Assembly (NCBI GenBank): GCA_021234155.1 | Contig: JAJEKV010000016.1 | Location: 3,090,471 to 3,154,470, forward strand | Origin: Isoetes taiwanensis | Taxonomy: Eukaryota; Streptophyta; Lycopodiopsida; Isoetales; Isoetaceae | Length of the DNA stretch: 64,000 bases | Reading direction: 5' to 3' | Shown: positions 1-12,507 of the stretch, piece by piece | Layout of the letters: each line of letters begins with the position of its first letter | How positions within the stretch are numbered: the first letter of the stretch is position 1 | Notes under the pieces: generated by a model | The model's database searches: none | The model's input: the letters and a program-made list of their open reading frames with translations, nothing else | What the model was told of the DNA's origin: nothing | Translations under genes and position numbers: made by a program

Positions 1-811
1 GGTTGTTCCTATGGTTAGCTCTCCGCATTTAGTCCCTCTAGATAGATGATGTGCCCATAGAGTTGTGTAAGTCAGCTTTTAATTAATGTGGGTCTCATGC
101 CATTCCCACTTTTTTTTGGAACCCTCTTATTTTACACGAAAAGGACGAGAAAAAGTTAATTGGCCTCTATGACCATTCAGAATTTGAGTATTGCAGTGTT
201 CGGTTGGGTCCAAGCATACCATATCTTTCCCCCCATTTTTCTCGGATCGCGAGTCGAGAACAACAAGATTACAACTCAAACAAAGGAATCTCATTGCACA
301 TTGAAACCAAGGTTGTACTTGAAAAAAAAAATTATTAATAAATTCAATAGTTACAACGTATTTTATAACAGACGCAGAGACCAAGGTGGTCTTGCTGTCA
401 CTACAGTCACATCATCATGGTAGGTGGTCCACCATAGAGGAAGAACATGTGGGGCTTCTTCTTGCCGTCTATAAGCTTTGGGCGCAACCTGAAGAACGTG
501 AAATGCCTCACGAGGAGGTGCCTCCTGAGCCACCCGCTGACCTGTCCAACCTATTTCTCCACCCTCCTCTCACATCTTTTCATCAATCGCCGGGTCAAAT
601 ATGCTCATTCCTCAACCTCCGTGGATGTCATGCAATGCTTTCAAGATCTTTGAGCTTTCTGGACTTGCGAAATTTTCTTCCTCTCTTCCTCATCCCTTGA
701 GGTCCCATAGCGTCTGCAATCACGTGCAAGCTTACCCCAAAGCCCTGGTAAGAGTGTAGCATGAGAGGGATCTGTGCCAGAGCCACCTAGAACACAGACA
801 GACCATGACTA

Positions 812-1110
812 ACACAAAGAAGCATTCATTCCTTATAGCTGCATCCAATCACACAAAGAAGCATACAAATGGTCTCATCATTTGGGCAAGCAATACCTTT
901 CAAGAAAGGCCCTTGAAAGTCAACGTAGAACCATTTTCATTACAGAATATGGCCTCATCCGATCACACAAACAAGCATACAAGTTGTCTCATCCTTGTGA
1001 CAATCAGTGCTTTCCTCGACTCCCTGTTATATTCATTACAGAATATAGCTGCATTCACTCACACAAAGAAGCATACAAATGGTCTCATCATTGGGACAAA
1101 CATTGCCTTT
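812..1110. repeat. Degenerate ~100-bp tandem repeat
   Basis: The phrase CACACAAAGAAGCATAC followed by a variant of AAATGGTCTCATC recurs near 849, 963 and 1059, with a partial copy near 812. Spacing is about 114 and 96 bp. An open frame across it (805-1206, +) gives a repetitive peptide but has no recognisable domain, so I read it as non-coding tandem duplication. The rest of 1-1240 holds no gene I can support. Confidence 0.7.
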
Positions 1111-1239
1111 CTTGACTCGCATTCTACTGTTGTATACCTACTTTTGTATTTTTTTTCCTCTAATCCAACCCTTGTACATATTTGTGACGTTTTCCTTCGT
1201 ATATAAAGCAGTGTCCTATTTCTATTCTCACCTATTTTC

Positions 1240-1760
1240 TTCCTTGAAAATTACCACAACATGACATGTGTGTGGACTCATTCATTGGGGGCATTTATGG
1301 CGGACAATCATGACACCTATACAATAATGCTTTTGTTCTCACACGTTTCTCCCTTCAAAATTACTTGGACAAGACACGTATACATGCTAATTTATTAGGG
1401 AGGATTTTGTGACGTCAACATCTCATTTTATTACAGAAGATTTTGTGACGTCGACCTTTAGGTATTAAATGAAGCCGATGGACTGATTTATTATGAACAC
1501 ACCTTGAAAATTACCCAAAGATGATACATGTGTAGACTCATTCATTACGCGAGCATTTATGGCGGACAATCATAACACCTATATAATCATTGTTTTGTTC
1601 TCACACATTTTCTCCCTTCAAAATTACTTGGACGAGACACATATATATATATTCTTATTTATTAGGGAGGATTTCTTGACGTCGACATCTCATTTTTTAT
1701 AGAAGATTTTGTGACGTCGACCTTTAGGCATTAAATGAAGCCGATGGACGGATTTATTGC
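1240..1760. repeat. Direct tandem duplication (~264 bp unit, two copies) with TGACGTC sites
   Basis: Two adjacent copies can be read: GGCGGACAATCA at 1299 and 1561, and GTGACGTCGACCTTTAGG near 1445 and 1711. Each copy ends with TTAAATGAAGCCGATGGAC. Each unit carries two TGACGTC cores, giving TGACGTCA at 1410-1417 and TGACGTCG at 1446-1453, 1677-1684 and 1712-1719. Such cores are known binding sites of plant TGA/bZIP factors; regulatory use here is not shown. Confidence 0.8.
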
Positions 1761-2389
1761 AGAAGATTTACACCCCATGCCACTGCCGAGATTTGAAAGC
1801 CATGTTTCCTTTACGGTCTTGGGAGTGATTTTGCTTCGACATCCTTTAGCTGCTTCCTACACTAGCATAGGCATGAGCAATGCAATTACTTTAACTTTCA
1901 CATGTCTAGAACTGGCATTATTTCAACTTACCAATATTTGGCGGAGAGACACGTTCGCTGCAGCCAAGGCCACCGCGATAAATTTCTTGTAGTATATTAT
2001 TATGTGGCATGAATACATTTTCTACTCCCCAAGTTGTAACTGTTGTAACTATTATAGTGATGTTCCCACGGGGCACAATTTTCTATTTCTACGGGGCACC
2101 ATTTTCTAATCCCCAAGTTGTAACTATTATAGTGTGTTTGCATGTTCGAGGTGAATGTCGGGGTCCTCCAAAATCTAAAATAAGGTAGAGAGATTATGAA
2201 TATTGTAATGTAGATCTTAAGCAACATGGCGGTGTTGGTGATGGTACTCTCGAGCATTAAAAACATGATTGGGATAGTTCAAATTAGAATACCATTAGGA
2301 CAGCTCACCCTATTTTTTTTGCCTAAAATCAATATTAATGTTATATTTAGATACTCATGAATAGTATATTAAGTCCACTTCTTTGTAAG

Positions 2390-3490
2390 CTTCCTATTGT
2401 ATGGGGTCACCAGGGCACACTTGTTCGGGGCCTTGGTTGAACCGGTCCTCCTCTATGGGGCGCGAAGTGTGGGGGCGGTGATATCCCTCACCACTTGGAG
2501 CGATCTAGGCGGTACAAAAAGGCCTTCTTGGCCCGAACGCGGGAGTGAAATCCGCGGTCCCATATCGGATCTTGCTCGGGGAGACATGCTTCCTTCCATT
2601 CTGAGGGCTGCTTTGGAACGTCACATTATTTACTTCCGAGAAGGTGGTGGCTATGGATGAAGCCCTGGCTGCCCAACCTTGCTTTGGCGGTGGAGATGGG
2701 GCCTTGGCGACTCAAAGATCTGCCGGAAAGACAAGCAAGCCCAGTGGTTCTCGCGATGGAATGTGCGAGCACACGATGTGGACCAGGTCATACACCGGAA
2801 GGAACGCTTGTGCCTTTGAAGCGATACCCAGATGCTTGCTTCATGGCCAAGCTTTGGGATCGCAGGCCACGTCACATGTCAAGGTGGCAAATTATCGGCA
2901 GCGAGTTAATCCCATGCTCACGAGGGGCCCACACCACTACCTGCGCACCCATCTACCCATGAAAAAGCGCGGATTGGGTGATTGCTTCCATTACGCCGCA
3001 GTGCACACCACCTCCGCGTTGAGAGCGGGGAGATGGATTCGGGGGCCGCGTGAGGACAGAGTCTGTCGGTGTAGCCAACAAGGCGCCATTGAGGATGAAA
3101 GTCCGCCCTCGGGCACGATTGTTGCGTGCGAGCATATCCGGGCTTCGGTATGCTCGGTTAGTTATGCCCCATCGGGCCCACGCATGAGCTACGAGCCACG
3201 GCCTCTGTAGGCTTGTTGGGATCGTACCTCCGAGAGGTAATGGATACGGCGGACTTCGGTTATGCCCCCTCGTCCGGGCATTAACCTCAAATTGTACTTG
3301 TGATTATGTATATAACTATGCGGTATGTCGACATCCTTATTGCTACTAAGGTTTTCCCCGAAAACCCTTGTGCGGGTTTTTAATCACGGTAGTAATATGC
3401 CTGCTTTGCTCTCTCTTTGTACTTGGGTCCCATAGGCCAGTTGGTCTCCGTGGGCGATAAAATCATATTCTATTCTATTCTATTGTATTT
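2390..3490 (+). mobile_element. 3' fragment of a non-LTR retrotransposon with TTCTA-type tail
   Basis: Plus-strand frames near 2397-2660 encode VEPVLLYGA, a motif typical of the region after the reverse-transcriptase core in plant non-LTR elements. Frames continue through LRAALERHIIYFRE and a Cys/His-containing part to about 3200, broken by stops and frameshifts. The 3' end (about 3420-3490) reads GGGTCCCATAGGCC, then GGGCGATAAAATCAT, and finishes in (ATTCT)n. A second copy of the same family lies on the minus strand at 21.47-22.76 kb and shares the body and tail. It is 5'-truncated and non-functional. Confidence 0.75.
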
Positions 3491-3499
3491 TATTGTTGT

Positions 3500-4830
3500 G
3501 GTATTCCTATGGATTTAGCAAACATTAGCTGCCCATGTAAATTGTATATAAGTGCTCTTCATTCTTGTGGCGGTTATTGGCACCTTCTCACAAAGGCGTC
3601 TCTTTCCTTGCCCGTTACTTTCCCTTCCCCCCCCCCCACCCCAAACCCGCCCTTATATGTTGTTTGAGTTCGTTTTGTTTTTCATGGTGATGTTTCTCCA
3701 CACGCAAGAGAATAAAAATAAAGCCTCCTGGAAGTTATGAAATGAACATTGAACTTAAAATCGTAGTAAGGGGTAGCAGCGTTTATGCCACGGCAGGGGT
3801 AAGAGAATTCTTAATCCACAGATCTGCATTGTTGCATTGTTCCTCTGTACAACAATAAACATCAAATTCGAGCAAAGGAAGAGTGATACAATCTCAATCA
3901 TCATGAAACGAACCAGTCCAATATAAGAACATAAGATTTACTTGGCTACCAACTTGAGAAATGGTGTCCATGCCTTTACGTAGCACGGGCGCGAGAATAG
4001 AATGTATCGGACTTCAGTTCCTCTGTATACTTCTTAAGAATAATAGTGGGCTCAGAAGATTGAAACCTAGCTTCCATGGGCAACAGAGAATCGAAAGAGA
4101 AGCTTACTTGAATGTTAACTTTGTAAGCATCTTCTTTCGGAGCTGTTGTTGGAGAAGATACGAAATATAAGTTATAGAAGTAAATAAGCAAATAAGTCCA
4201 AAAACACTAGCATATACCTTCATTGGATTCACCCAAAGAAGCTAGTACGTGATAGCAATTGCTTAGAGTGAGGGGCCCTCGATAAGCTGTAGGAAAATAG
4301 GGCACCCAAAATAGTCAGGCATGGGCATATCAAACATGGTGAAAAGGAATAATTATGCTGAGAAGTAGTAAGAGCAAACCTAAAAGCAAAGCTAGAATAA
4401 ACCAAATTGGTTGTAGGCATTATCTTGAACCAAATCGATCTGTGCCAGCCCTACACAGTGGCCAAGTCCATGCCAAAAATCTAACATACTGTTTCGGAAG
4501 AAGAAGGGTCGCCATAGCCGTGACTTGGAGGAAGATCAAAGCTCTGGAGTAGTATCGATTCTTCTGCCATGCCACTTTGAGGAAGAGGTCTTTGCCATAA
4601 ATCAAAACAAGGGGCAAGTCAAATCTGGGTCGTCATGATTTTAGAGCGTGGTTGATATCATGGATCTCAGCTATCCAAATTAAGGCTCGACCCACGAATA
4701 CTAAAATTCTAAAACATTCTAATTTTTGCTAGTTTTCTGTCCATACATTTTCCTACAATCTTCCCATGAAATGCATAAATTTCTAGTAAAAAATGCAATA
4801 TTCAGGGGAATGTTCCTTCCAGGGGTATGT
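3500..4830. other. Intergenic, no supported gene
   Basis: Only short open frames occur, with no recognisable domain and no consistent splice context. A C-rich run lies near 3628-3640. I see nothing else to annotate. Confidence 0.5.
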
Positions 4831-4849
4831 ATAGAGAAATGAAAATGGG

Positions 4850-5490
4850 GGCTCCCTTTCTGCAATAGAAGAAATTGTTTGTTGGGGAGCACTAAACAAG
4901 AGTGATATTGCCTCTCTACGAACAACTTTAGCAGCTAACAAGTCATTGTGTTCAGAAAATTGTGAAAATCATCAGTATGAGACATCCAGTGGCAGCAATC
5001 ATCCCAGTTCAAATGACAAGTTTTGCTTAAATTGTACTGTCTGTTCCCCTGGTGAGAGTCTTCTTCATGTCAGGTTAACAGAGATCGAGTTTGCTCAAAC
5101 TCAAATCCTCCTCCACCTGCATCGCCAGAGCTCCACACTGGTAAGGATTCTAAAAAATCTCATCTTTCAGTTGTTGTTGGAGCAGTTGCAGGTGCCATTA
5201 CTTTAATTGGAGTTGTAGTTATAAGCTTGTATCTTCTCACCTTCAGTTGGCTACATCAAATCACAGCTCCTCTACCATTTTAGGCAAAGGAGAATCATGT
5301 GTTGTATACAAGGGTCTAGAAGATGGACGTGTTGTTGCTATGAAGAAAGCCATTGATCTAGAAAGGTCAAGATCTTTTGACCAAGAGCTAATGCTTTTGA
5401 GGAGTCTCAACCACACATGCCTTGTGAACCTTGTTGGATACTGCAAATAGGAGAAAATCCCTGTCTTTGAATACATGGAACATCGATGTG
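4850..5490 (+). pseudogene. CRINKLY4-like receptor kinase, truncated pseudogene fragment
   Basis: The fragment keeps the order of a CRINKLY4/CCR-type receptor-like kinase. First comes the end of an extracellular repeat (EIVCWGALNKSDIASLRTT, near 4870), then a Cys-rich segment (CSENCENHQY and CTVCSPGES, 4950-5060). A hydrophobic transmembrane stretch follows (VVVGAVAGAITLIGVVVIS, 5170-5230). The kinase N-lobe has the glycine-loop GKGESCVVYKG, the VAMKKA lysine and VNLVGYCK (5247-5450). In-frame stops and frame changes separate these parts, and the kinase ends soon after FEYMEH (about 5480), before the catalytic loop and DFG. CRINKLY4-family genes in other plants are intronless, consistent with the layout. 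A longer sister copy lies at 32.7-36.2 kb and shares the Cys-rich and kinase sequence. This copy cannot make an active kinase. Confidence 0.85.
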
Positions 5491-5499
5491 CAACTAGAA

Positions 5500-6050
5500 A
5501 ATAACAAGCTCTAATAATTCTGACATACCTTTTGTTCTGTCTGTCATTTCAATAAAAAGGGTTAACACAAGACCAAGGAGATTCTAGAGCTCAACAATCT
5601 GAATGTTACCTTAAAAAAAGAGAAGGGATTCATATTTCACTCAGTTTGACACATTTAATTTAAATCGAAAGGAGTGCATCCGAAACACGAACGTGAACCT
5701 TCATCTCACAACTACAATACCTCCTCACAACTGCAATCCTTCTCTGAGCAAAGCTATGGCAAATAAGGATATGACGTAGGAAGTCCTGGCCACGTCTGAG
5801 ACTGACGAACATGTTCCTGCTAAAGCAACAAATGACAGAGAAAGCATCCTTGTCCTAGAAATGCAAAACGTGAGAAATAAACCATAAATAACATCTCGTA
5901 TCTCTATGCCATCCTGATCAACAAGTGTTTGATGCCACAAAAATTTCAAAGAGAGCTCACGCAATAGAACCAACAAATCTGCAAAAGACTCTGCCCAGAA
6001 TCCAGCCTCAACAATTTGCAGCTCAGCCCCAAACCCTGATAAAATAGACT
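5500..6050. other. Spacer, no supported gene
   Basis: A minus-strand open frame of 83 codons (5725-5976) has hydrophobic content but no recognisable domain or supporting splice sites. I do not call it a gene. Confidence 0.4.
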
Positions 6051-6059
6051 ATAACATTC

Positions 6060-6720
6060 TAGCTAGTTCAAGAAGGTCCTAGAATGTTCTGGAAGGCTCT
6101 AGAAAGTTCTAGAATCTTCTAGAAAGTTCTAGAACATAAGAGAATCTAGGGGGGACCTAAGAAAATTCTTCCAGAAAGTTCCAAATTGTTCTAATAAGTT
6201 TTAGAATGTTCTAGAATGTAGGGGAATCTACGGGAATGTAAGGAAATCTAGGGAAATACTTCCAGAAAGTTCTAGAATATATTGAAAGTCTTAGAATGTT
6301 CCAGAAAGTCTTAGAATGTTCTAAAAAGTTCTAGAATGTAAAGGAATCCAGAAGAATCTAATAGAATGTAAGAAAATCTTATAAAATGTAAGAGAATCTA
6401 GAAAAATATTTACAAGCCTCTGGGAATCTCTTAAAATCTGGGGGATCTAAAGGAATCTTCATAAAATCTAGGGAAATCTAAGAAAATGTTGATGAAATCT
6501 TAGAGTATCTAAGGGAATCTTTATAGAATCTCTTTGAATCTAAGGGCAATCTGATAAAATCTAAATGAATTTAAGAGAATCTAAGGGGATCTTCATAGAA
6601 TCTTGGAGAATCTAGGGAAATTTAATGGAATCTAGAAGGAATCTTATAAAATTTAGAGAAATGCTCACGAACCCTCTAAGAGAACCTTGATAGAATCTTA
6701 GAGAATCTATGAATTTAGAG
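6060..6720. repeat. AT-rich short-period satellite made of TTCnnGAAnn-like units
   Basis: From 6067 to 6134 the sequence is a run of 14 alternating TTC and GAA triplets, each separated by two bases, with only two triplets off consensus (TCC at 6077-6079 and CTC near 6097). This is a 10-bp unit, TTCtaGAAnn. Further on the units decay into variants of AGAATCTAGGGAA and AGAATGTAAG up to about 6720. The TTCnnGAA spacing matches the known heat-shock element consensus. No gene is seen inside. Confidence 0.85.
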
Positions 6721-7035
6721 CATTCTCAAGAGATTCTTTTACAAGAACTTGCACGTAGGAACATGCTAAAACTCGAACATGCACCGTAGGACGCATTAAA
6801 TTTCTTGTATGCATATGTAGAAAAAAAGAGATCATATTTCTATTTCAAAGGCAGGATGAACAGGGACTCTATGTAGCAATAAGGACATCAAATTTCTATA
6901 CCACACGCTTTATCAAGTTGCACCAAAGAACTTGTCAGCATGTTGATTTTTTGATGCCAAGCTATTGTGGGAATCTTTTGTAGTTTCACTTGGGTTTCCA
7001 TTTGAAGATAACTTAGATGTCTCAAATTGTTCCAA

Positions 7036-9030
7036 TTTTTTTTTTTTTTTTTTTTTTGAAGGGCGTCAGAGTTTATTAATAACACTCCATCATAATACAT
7101 AATACAATGCAGAGATAGGAATAAAAAACCCAGTGGACAATTAGATCCAACTGAGCAGGGCCACCCGTCTAAGCATGACAACATATGCAATTCACGCTAG
7201 TTTACTCTTCTAGAAAGAGAAGAATAATATATAATCATATTTTTAGAAAAGTTACTTTAACTAGGTTGAACTTCCACATCCATATTAACAGCAACTCCAC
7301 TGAATCAGGAACATCCACTGTAACAATTGTGGCAGATATTGGAGCTACAGAGTGAACTAACGCAGATTGAGGAGCATAGCTAATTTTGCGACGTGCAAGC
7401 TTCTTCAGGCATGGAGTAGACCATCCTTCTTCCAATAATTCTTGCTTGTGAGCAATGTCCTGAAGACGAGAGTGTTGATCCTAATTAAGAGGGTCTACTG
7501 ATATAGACTGAGACGGAGATGCACTAGAAGAAGGCGATGGTGCAAAAATAGCTAGGGAAGAAGGCACAAGGGCTGGTAATACTGGCGGATTAACTAGTGC
7601 AGAGGCAGATGAGGAAGAAGATGATACAACAACATTGAGGTTAAATGGATGCTATGTGACATGGGATAGGAGCAGTTGGGGAGGTTTAGATAAAAGTATG
7701 CCTAGACCTGTATGTAACGAAAGCCTCAACATTGGGAAACATCTTGGCAAGCTCAGGTCCATTAAGCAGACGTAGTTTGTACTTGAAAAAAAGTGGGCCA
7801 CTTTTGACCACTACTGACTGAGGAATAGAAACACAAGTAGGAAGAGAAACACAAATTCGAGGACCATTAACAATAGAATGGGTGAGATGCATACCCAATC
7901 CATTGGCAATAGCAATCATAAAATCAGACACTTGCAGTTCTAGTGAAAAATCCTTTAAGGCAAGCCACAAGGCATGCGAAATGCACCAGACTTACTTGGC
8001 AAGAATCCAGGAAAATAAACCTGATATAGAAGATAATGTCACTAAAGAGGATCAACACCACGCTCCACAAGCCGGTCGACTGCAACTGAAGAGTCAAACA
8101 TGACCAGGAAGAAGTTATTATCTTTATCCAAAACTTTTAGAGACGATAATGAGGAGACCCGGTCTCGAAGGTGATGCTTTAGCCGAATCCAACACCGAGA
8201 TCCAAAATTGTCCAAAGGAAATGGCAAATAACTGCATGAGACACAAGGTTCTGAACACACTGCAAATGAGCCTTATGATCAATGGTAGGCCTGCCTATGT
8301 AAAAGCATTCAAACACTGCTGTGACTCATAGAATACACCCTCAGAAGGCAATTGAATATCCATACGGTCATCTTGTGCTTGTAACTCATTTAGATAAGAG
8401 CTCATATCTTTCTTGTTATTCTGTACCATAATATTCAATGCAGCGGAAACACGAGCAGATTGCACACTGGATGTCAAATCACGTTTGATCCAATCGCTAA
8501 ATCGTGCAGAAGGGGCTCTAGCCACAGCATCAGAAGAACCCCAAGGAGCAGAAGGAGAAGACACACACCCAGCAGAAGTAGACAAAAAGGGAGGAGAAGC
8601 AACAATAGAAGTATTTACAGTGGTCTCTACTTGAGAAGTAGACAAAGGTGCAGATTTAGAAAGAGGGGGAAAGTGTTGCGAGCCTGTACTCATATCAAGA
8701 AGAGAAGGATGAAAAGCAAGAGGATTGAGGCGAGAATTATTGGGTAAATTAGGAAACACCAAAGGAGAATTCATATCATGCGCAAAAGAAGAAGCAGAAG
8801 CACCACCTACAAATTTCTTGGCTGACGAACATGTTTCGGAATCTGGCAAACTAGGGTTTGCCATGGCAGCCGAAATCTGTAAACTCCATATCCGTCCCAG
8901 ATAGACACAACAAAACTGTATGAATTATACACCAATGGAAATCTCACATTTCTAGCTTTCCAACGCACTAAAAAGCACCCAAATCTGACACCCAAGCCAA
9001 AAGTTTAATTATACTTATTCACTTATTTAT
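7036..9030 (-). mobile_element. L1-type LINE, minus strand, internally deleted
   Basis: Plus-strand poly-T at 7036-7057 is the poly-A tail of a minus-strand element; just before it the minus strand reads TGACGCCCTTCAA. The 5' part (about 8990-8900) matches the 5' region of the LINE at 13.25 kb: both contain GTGTCAGATTT and GTTGGAAAGCT in the same order. ORF1 lies at 8864-7686. After it, only about 600 bp remain before the poly-A, so endonuclease and reverse transcriptase are missing through deletion. The element is dead unless moved by another LINE. Confidence 0.85.
7686..8864 (-). pseudogene. LINE ORF1 (DUF4283-like), broken into frames
   Basis: The protein starts MANPSLPDSETCSS at 8864. 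A Ser/Pro-rich N-terminal part runs to 8295. A following frame (8260-8042) contains NNFFLVMFDSSVAVDRLVERG, and a third (7970-7686) contains WLALKDFSLELQVSDF and ANGLGMHLTHSIV. The order matches the DUF4283-like RNA-binding domain found in ORF1 of plant L1 LINEs, and the same sequence is present in the plus-strand LINE at 14.25-14.66 kb. Frame changes near 8270 and 8000 make it a pseudogene. In living LINEs this protein packages the RNA. Confidence 0.75.
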
Positions 9031-9132
9031 ACTTAATTATATTAATTATGCTCCCCGCAGAATCGATTTTCGCAGTGTATAATTATTGTCATATTTTTTT
9101 TGCCTAGACCTGATGAATTTTAATTGTCATAA

Positions 9133-9264
<132 letters not shown>

Positions 9265-9347
9265 TAATGAGAATATATTATAGCGAATGCATCTCTTATT
9301 TCCTTTTGCATTCTGTGCAACATCAACCAGTATTTGATGTATATTGC

Positions 9348-9462
9348 AGTCAGGCCTTGGAAGAATGTTCTGGTTATAAGAGTTTCAACCCAATTGGAGG
9401 TCTAATGGCAGAAGAGGCGATCTTGCTGTTTCGCACATTTTATGAGCAAGGAAATCCCAAGG
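9348..9462 (+). CDS. Possible internal exon of an unrecognised gene
   Basis: An open segment reads ALEECSGYKSFNPIGGLMAEE, then AILLFRTFYEQGNPK, preceded by TATATTGCAG and followed by AAGG|GTGAGT-like sequence (CCCAAGGGTGAGTTC). The acceptor and donor frame a complete coding segment in one phase. The peptide looks like ordinary conserved protein, but I do not recognise the family and found no matching exons that I can join with certainty. A second piece with a strong acceptor (CTCTCTCTCTTTTGCAG) lies at about 12462. It could also be a pseudogene remnant. Confidence 0.35.
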
Positions 9463-9499
9463 GTGAGTTCTTGATGCATTTCATTTTTTATTCCATGTA

Positions 9500-10930
9500 A
9501 GATGCTTCAAATATACAAATGAATAACATATAGTTAGAACAGGGCACACAAATGCATGTGTTTAAGCATCCACATTTAAGTCGGTAAAAACTTTTTAAAT
9601 GTCTAATAGGCTATAATCTCACTCCTTGTAAGATTTCGGATTGTTAGGTCTACTATCATGGTTAAGCAAAGCTCATAAACCTAATCTTTATAATGATTTT
9701 GTAGATGCCTTACTATAAACAACCTTGCGGGGCTGGTTTGTTTTTCTAACATGCTCTTGGTTGATTACCGCCAGCGCCAAGACCTCACAGGCCAGTTTGT
9801 CAGAAACTTGACATTTGAGAACAGCTTTCATGCCTGCATATGAAACATGCAGGGAGTACCACATCAACTAAGAAGGAAATTAACAGGACGCATGATGACA
9901 AAAAAACGAGGAACTGGTAGGCAAAACTGTTATTAAATTGCAATAGGATGTTGACCACCTCCAAAATCTGGCATTTCATGAAATTTATAAAGGATTTTTT
10001 ACCCTTGTCAAATTCTGGATTGTATTGTTTCAGTACTATATGATGCCTCATATTCAATAAGTGCAAGTGGAGCAGAAAAGGAAAAAACTGTTGACAAAAG
10101 ACCTATCCAGATGGAACCGTACAATTGCACACGAATGTGAAAGTTACTTTTGGAGCGGAATTTATTATTGGTTGCTGTCAATGTTGTTTGAGTTTATAAT
10201 TGCCTCAAAAGTCACCTCCAACTCCACATGACTACTGTGGCTATCTAACAGCACTAAGTGTAGCCTTTCAAGAGATACAACTGTAGGCACTCTCATCTAA
10301 AAGTAGAGGAGCCTTGACTTCAATCTTAGACTGGAGAACTGCAGGCTTGAAGCATTGGAACTGAAGGAGTTTAGAGCTGCTAGCAAATGATGATTGCTGA
10401 CCAATCTGCAGAGACATAATACCCCACTTGCTGTTCATGTGCAGTCGAAGAGACAACTTTATTCATGCATGGTTGTAGCTGTGGAACTCCTCAAGTTGAT
10501 ATCGCAAAGTTATATAAGCCAGCATAGTGCATATAGTTCTATCCTTTATGGCAATCTACCAGAAGTTCCTCTCCATTTGCAATTGTTTAGGAAAATGAAT
10601 ATGCCCTTACTTACACTGAATGCAAAACACTAATTATTTAATTCTTGCATTTGGGAAGTTCCAACCTGTAGCTGTAAAATCCATAAAAATAGTCGCGAGA
10701 ACTGAACCTTGCTATTAATCAAGCATACAAGAATGTACATAGGAGAATGTACAGAACATAATGGACATATTGCTTCTGGGAACAACCTGCCAGTGGATTT
10801 GAATAGGGCAGGTGTTACAGTTTCATCAATTGGAAATGCTAGTTTAGTTGAGGATTGTTGTCCTTTACTGAGTCTCATGAATCTTCTTTTAAAGTTCCTC
10901 TTCAGATGAGTTCACCCTAAATCTACTCAA
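9500..10930. other. AT-rich spacer, no supported gene
   Basis: Only short frames without recognisable domains. It could be intron between the exon-like pieces at 9348 and 12462, but nothing in the sequence proves that. Confidence 0.4.
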
Positions 10931-10934
10931 AGTG

Positions 10935-11830
10935 CAAGGTGCTCCATACGGATCACACCTCTACACCCGAGGGAGTGTCGGACCCATACCCGCCCTCGTG
11001 ATCGGCGTCGGGCCCTAGCCTTTGTAGGAGTCTCGGGGGCGCCTTTTATGTTCATGTTGCAAGACCCTCCCCCACTTCACCACTTGTGTCCCTTGTCCGA
11101 CCATAGCGCCTCGACCCGGTGGTCTCTTGTACCTGAGCCGCATCTAATGGGAATATTACAGGGGGCTCTATCTAGGAGCATACTATCATATATGAGCTCG
11201 AGAGGTCTCTACCCCCTTTAAACCCCCGTTTAATGGAAACCTCTTGAACTACTCCATAGATTCATCCATCACTTTGTAACAGAGCACCATTCATAATTGA
11301 AATATAATCCTACTTACGGAGAAGGGTTAATCTCAACAAAGGCAATCGAAAAAAGTAATTGGAGTACTATCCTACAATTCACAAGTTAAACTACTACTAA
11401 CCGGTGTTTCTGCTTTGGAACCGCGTTATCGTAAGGTGTGACGTGCGGAGGGTGGCGACAACAGCTAAAGGGTGTTTGGTGAGTCGGGGCGATCGCCCTT
11501 GAGTCTGGGTGCTTTCACCGCTTCTTGGCTTCTGGCTGGGTGGATTGAGGGTAAGAAGAGGGTGGCGCTAGCCTTTGGTGGCTTAATTTAGCAACCCCAT
11601 GCGACCACTTTCGGGTTTTGCCAAGTGGCACCTTCCCAACCCATTAGTTGACTTGATACATATGTTTTTATAATTATCCTTTATAATTAGATTAACATAG
11701 CTAATTAAATCCCTTTTGGTCAACCCCCTAGGTTACCGTGCCCCATGGTGGCGTACGTTCACTGGGTGACGTGTCAATGTATTTATGCATATACCGTATA
11801 AATACTTGGAACGTCACAGCTGCTAAAAAA
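10935..11830. mobile_element. GC-rich insert, probably a transposon fragment
   Basis: Base composition changes sharply to GC-rich between about 10935 and 11640 and returns to AT-rich after about 11830. There is no open frame of note. The block could be a degraded solo LTR or similar non-coding element. I could not find a clean target-site duplication or TG...CA ends, so the class is open. Confidence 0.35.
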
Positions 11831-12461
11831 TTGTTGCTAATTTTTTCGAAGAGCTGGTTCATGCTTCTTACTTAAAAAAAAAAAATGCTCAAAATAGGAT
11901 GAGGTTCAAATTGTTACAGAAAGATTTTCCAAAGCATATAATCTATTCCAGTTACTCAACCCTAGTAAGATGGAGAATGGTAATACTGTGCTTAACATTA
12001 CCTTTAATACAATGGTATATTTCTTAAGCTGTACCAGCAAGGCTTAAGAGCTTCAATGTGTTTTTATTGCATTCAGTTCCATGACGTAGAAAGGAGCTCT
12101 TACATATTCACTGTTACATATTCACATCTGAGGTTATGGCATTGGACAATTTCAAAGGCTTTAATTTATAGAGGAAAAGTGGATTGGCATTGGAATTATT
12201 GCATTTTAAATATTTGGTGCCCCGTGTATCTTCTAAAAGCTTCCTCCATGAAGTCTTGTGAAGGTAAATATGCTTTTGAACGAGTTTGTAACTTCTACAA
12301 GCATACATCAATGAACAACAAAGCTTTTTCAAGATAATTATGACTTATGACAAATCTCTGAGCTCTATAGATAAAGAAATAGGCTGCAAATTTTGGAGTC
12401 CTTGATATCAGTTTATGCAAGGGTATGACTCTTGCATCTAATTCTCTCTCTCTTTTGCAGA

Positions 12462-12507
12462 CGAGCACTGTTGTGGAGCTTTACTTTCTCAAGCATAGCA
12501 TGGTACA
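12462..12507 (+). CDS. Possible short exon after a strong splice acceptor
   Basis: A polypyrimidine tract ending TTTTGCAG precedes a segment reading TSTVVELYFLKHSMV. The acceptor is good but the downstream end is unclear and the family is unrecognised. It may belong with the segment at 9348-9462. Confidence 0.2.

Noticed and set aside
4229-4617. Minus-strand frames near 4.2-4.6 kb
   Set aside because: No domain or splice support; the hydrophobic peptides look like translated AT-rich DNA.
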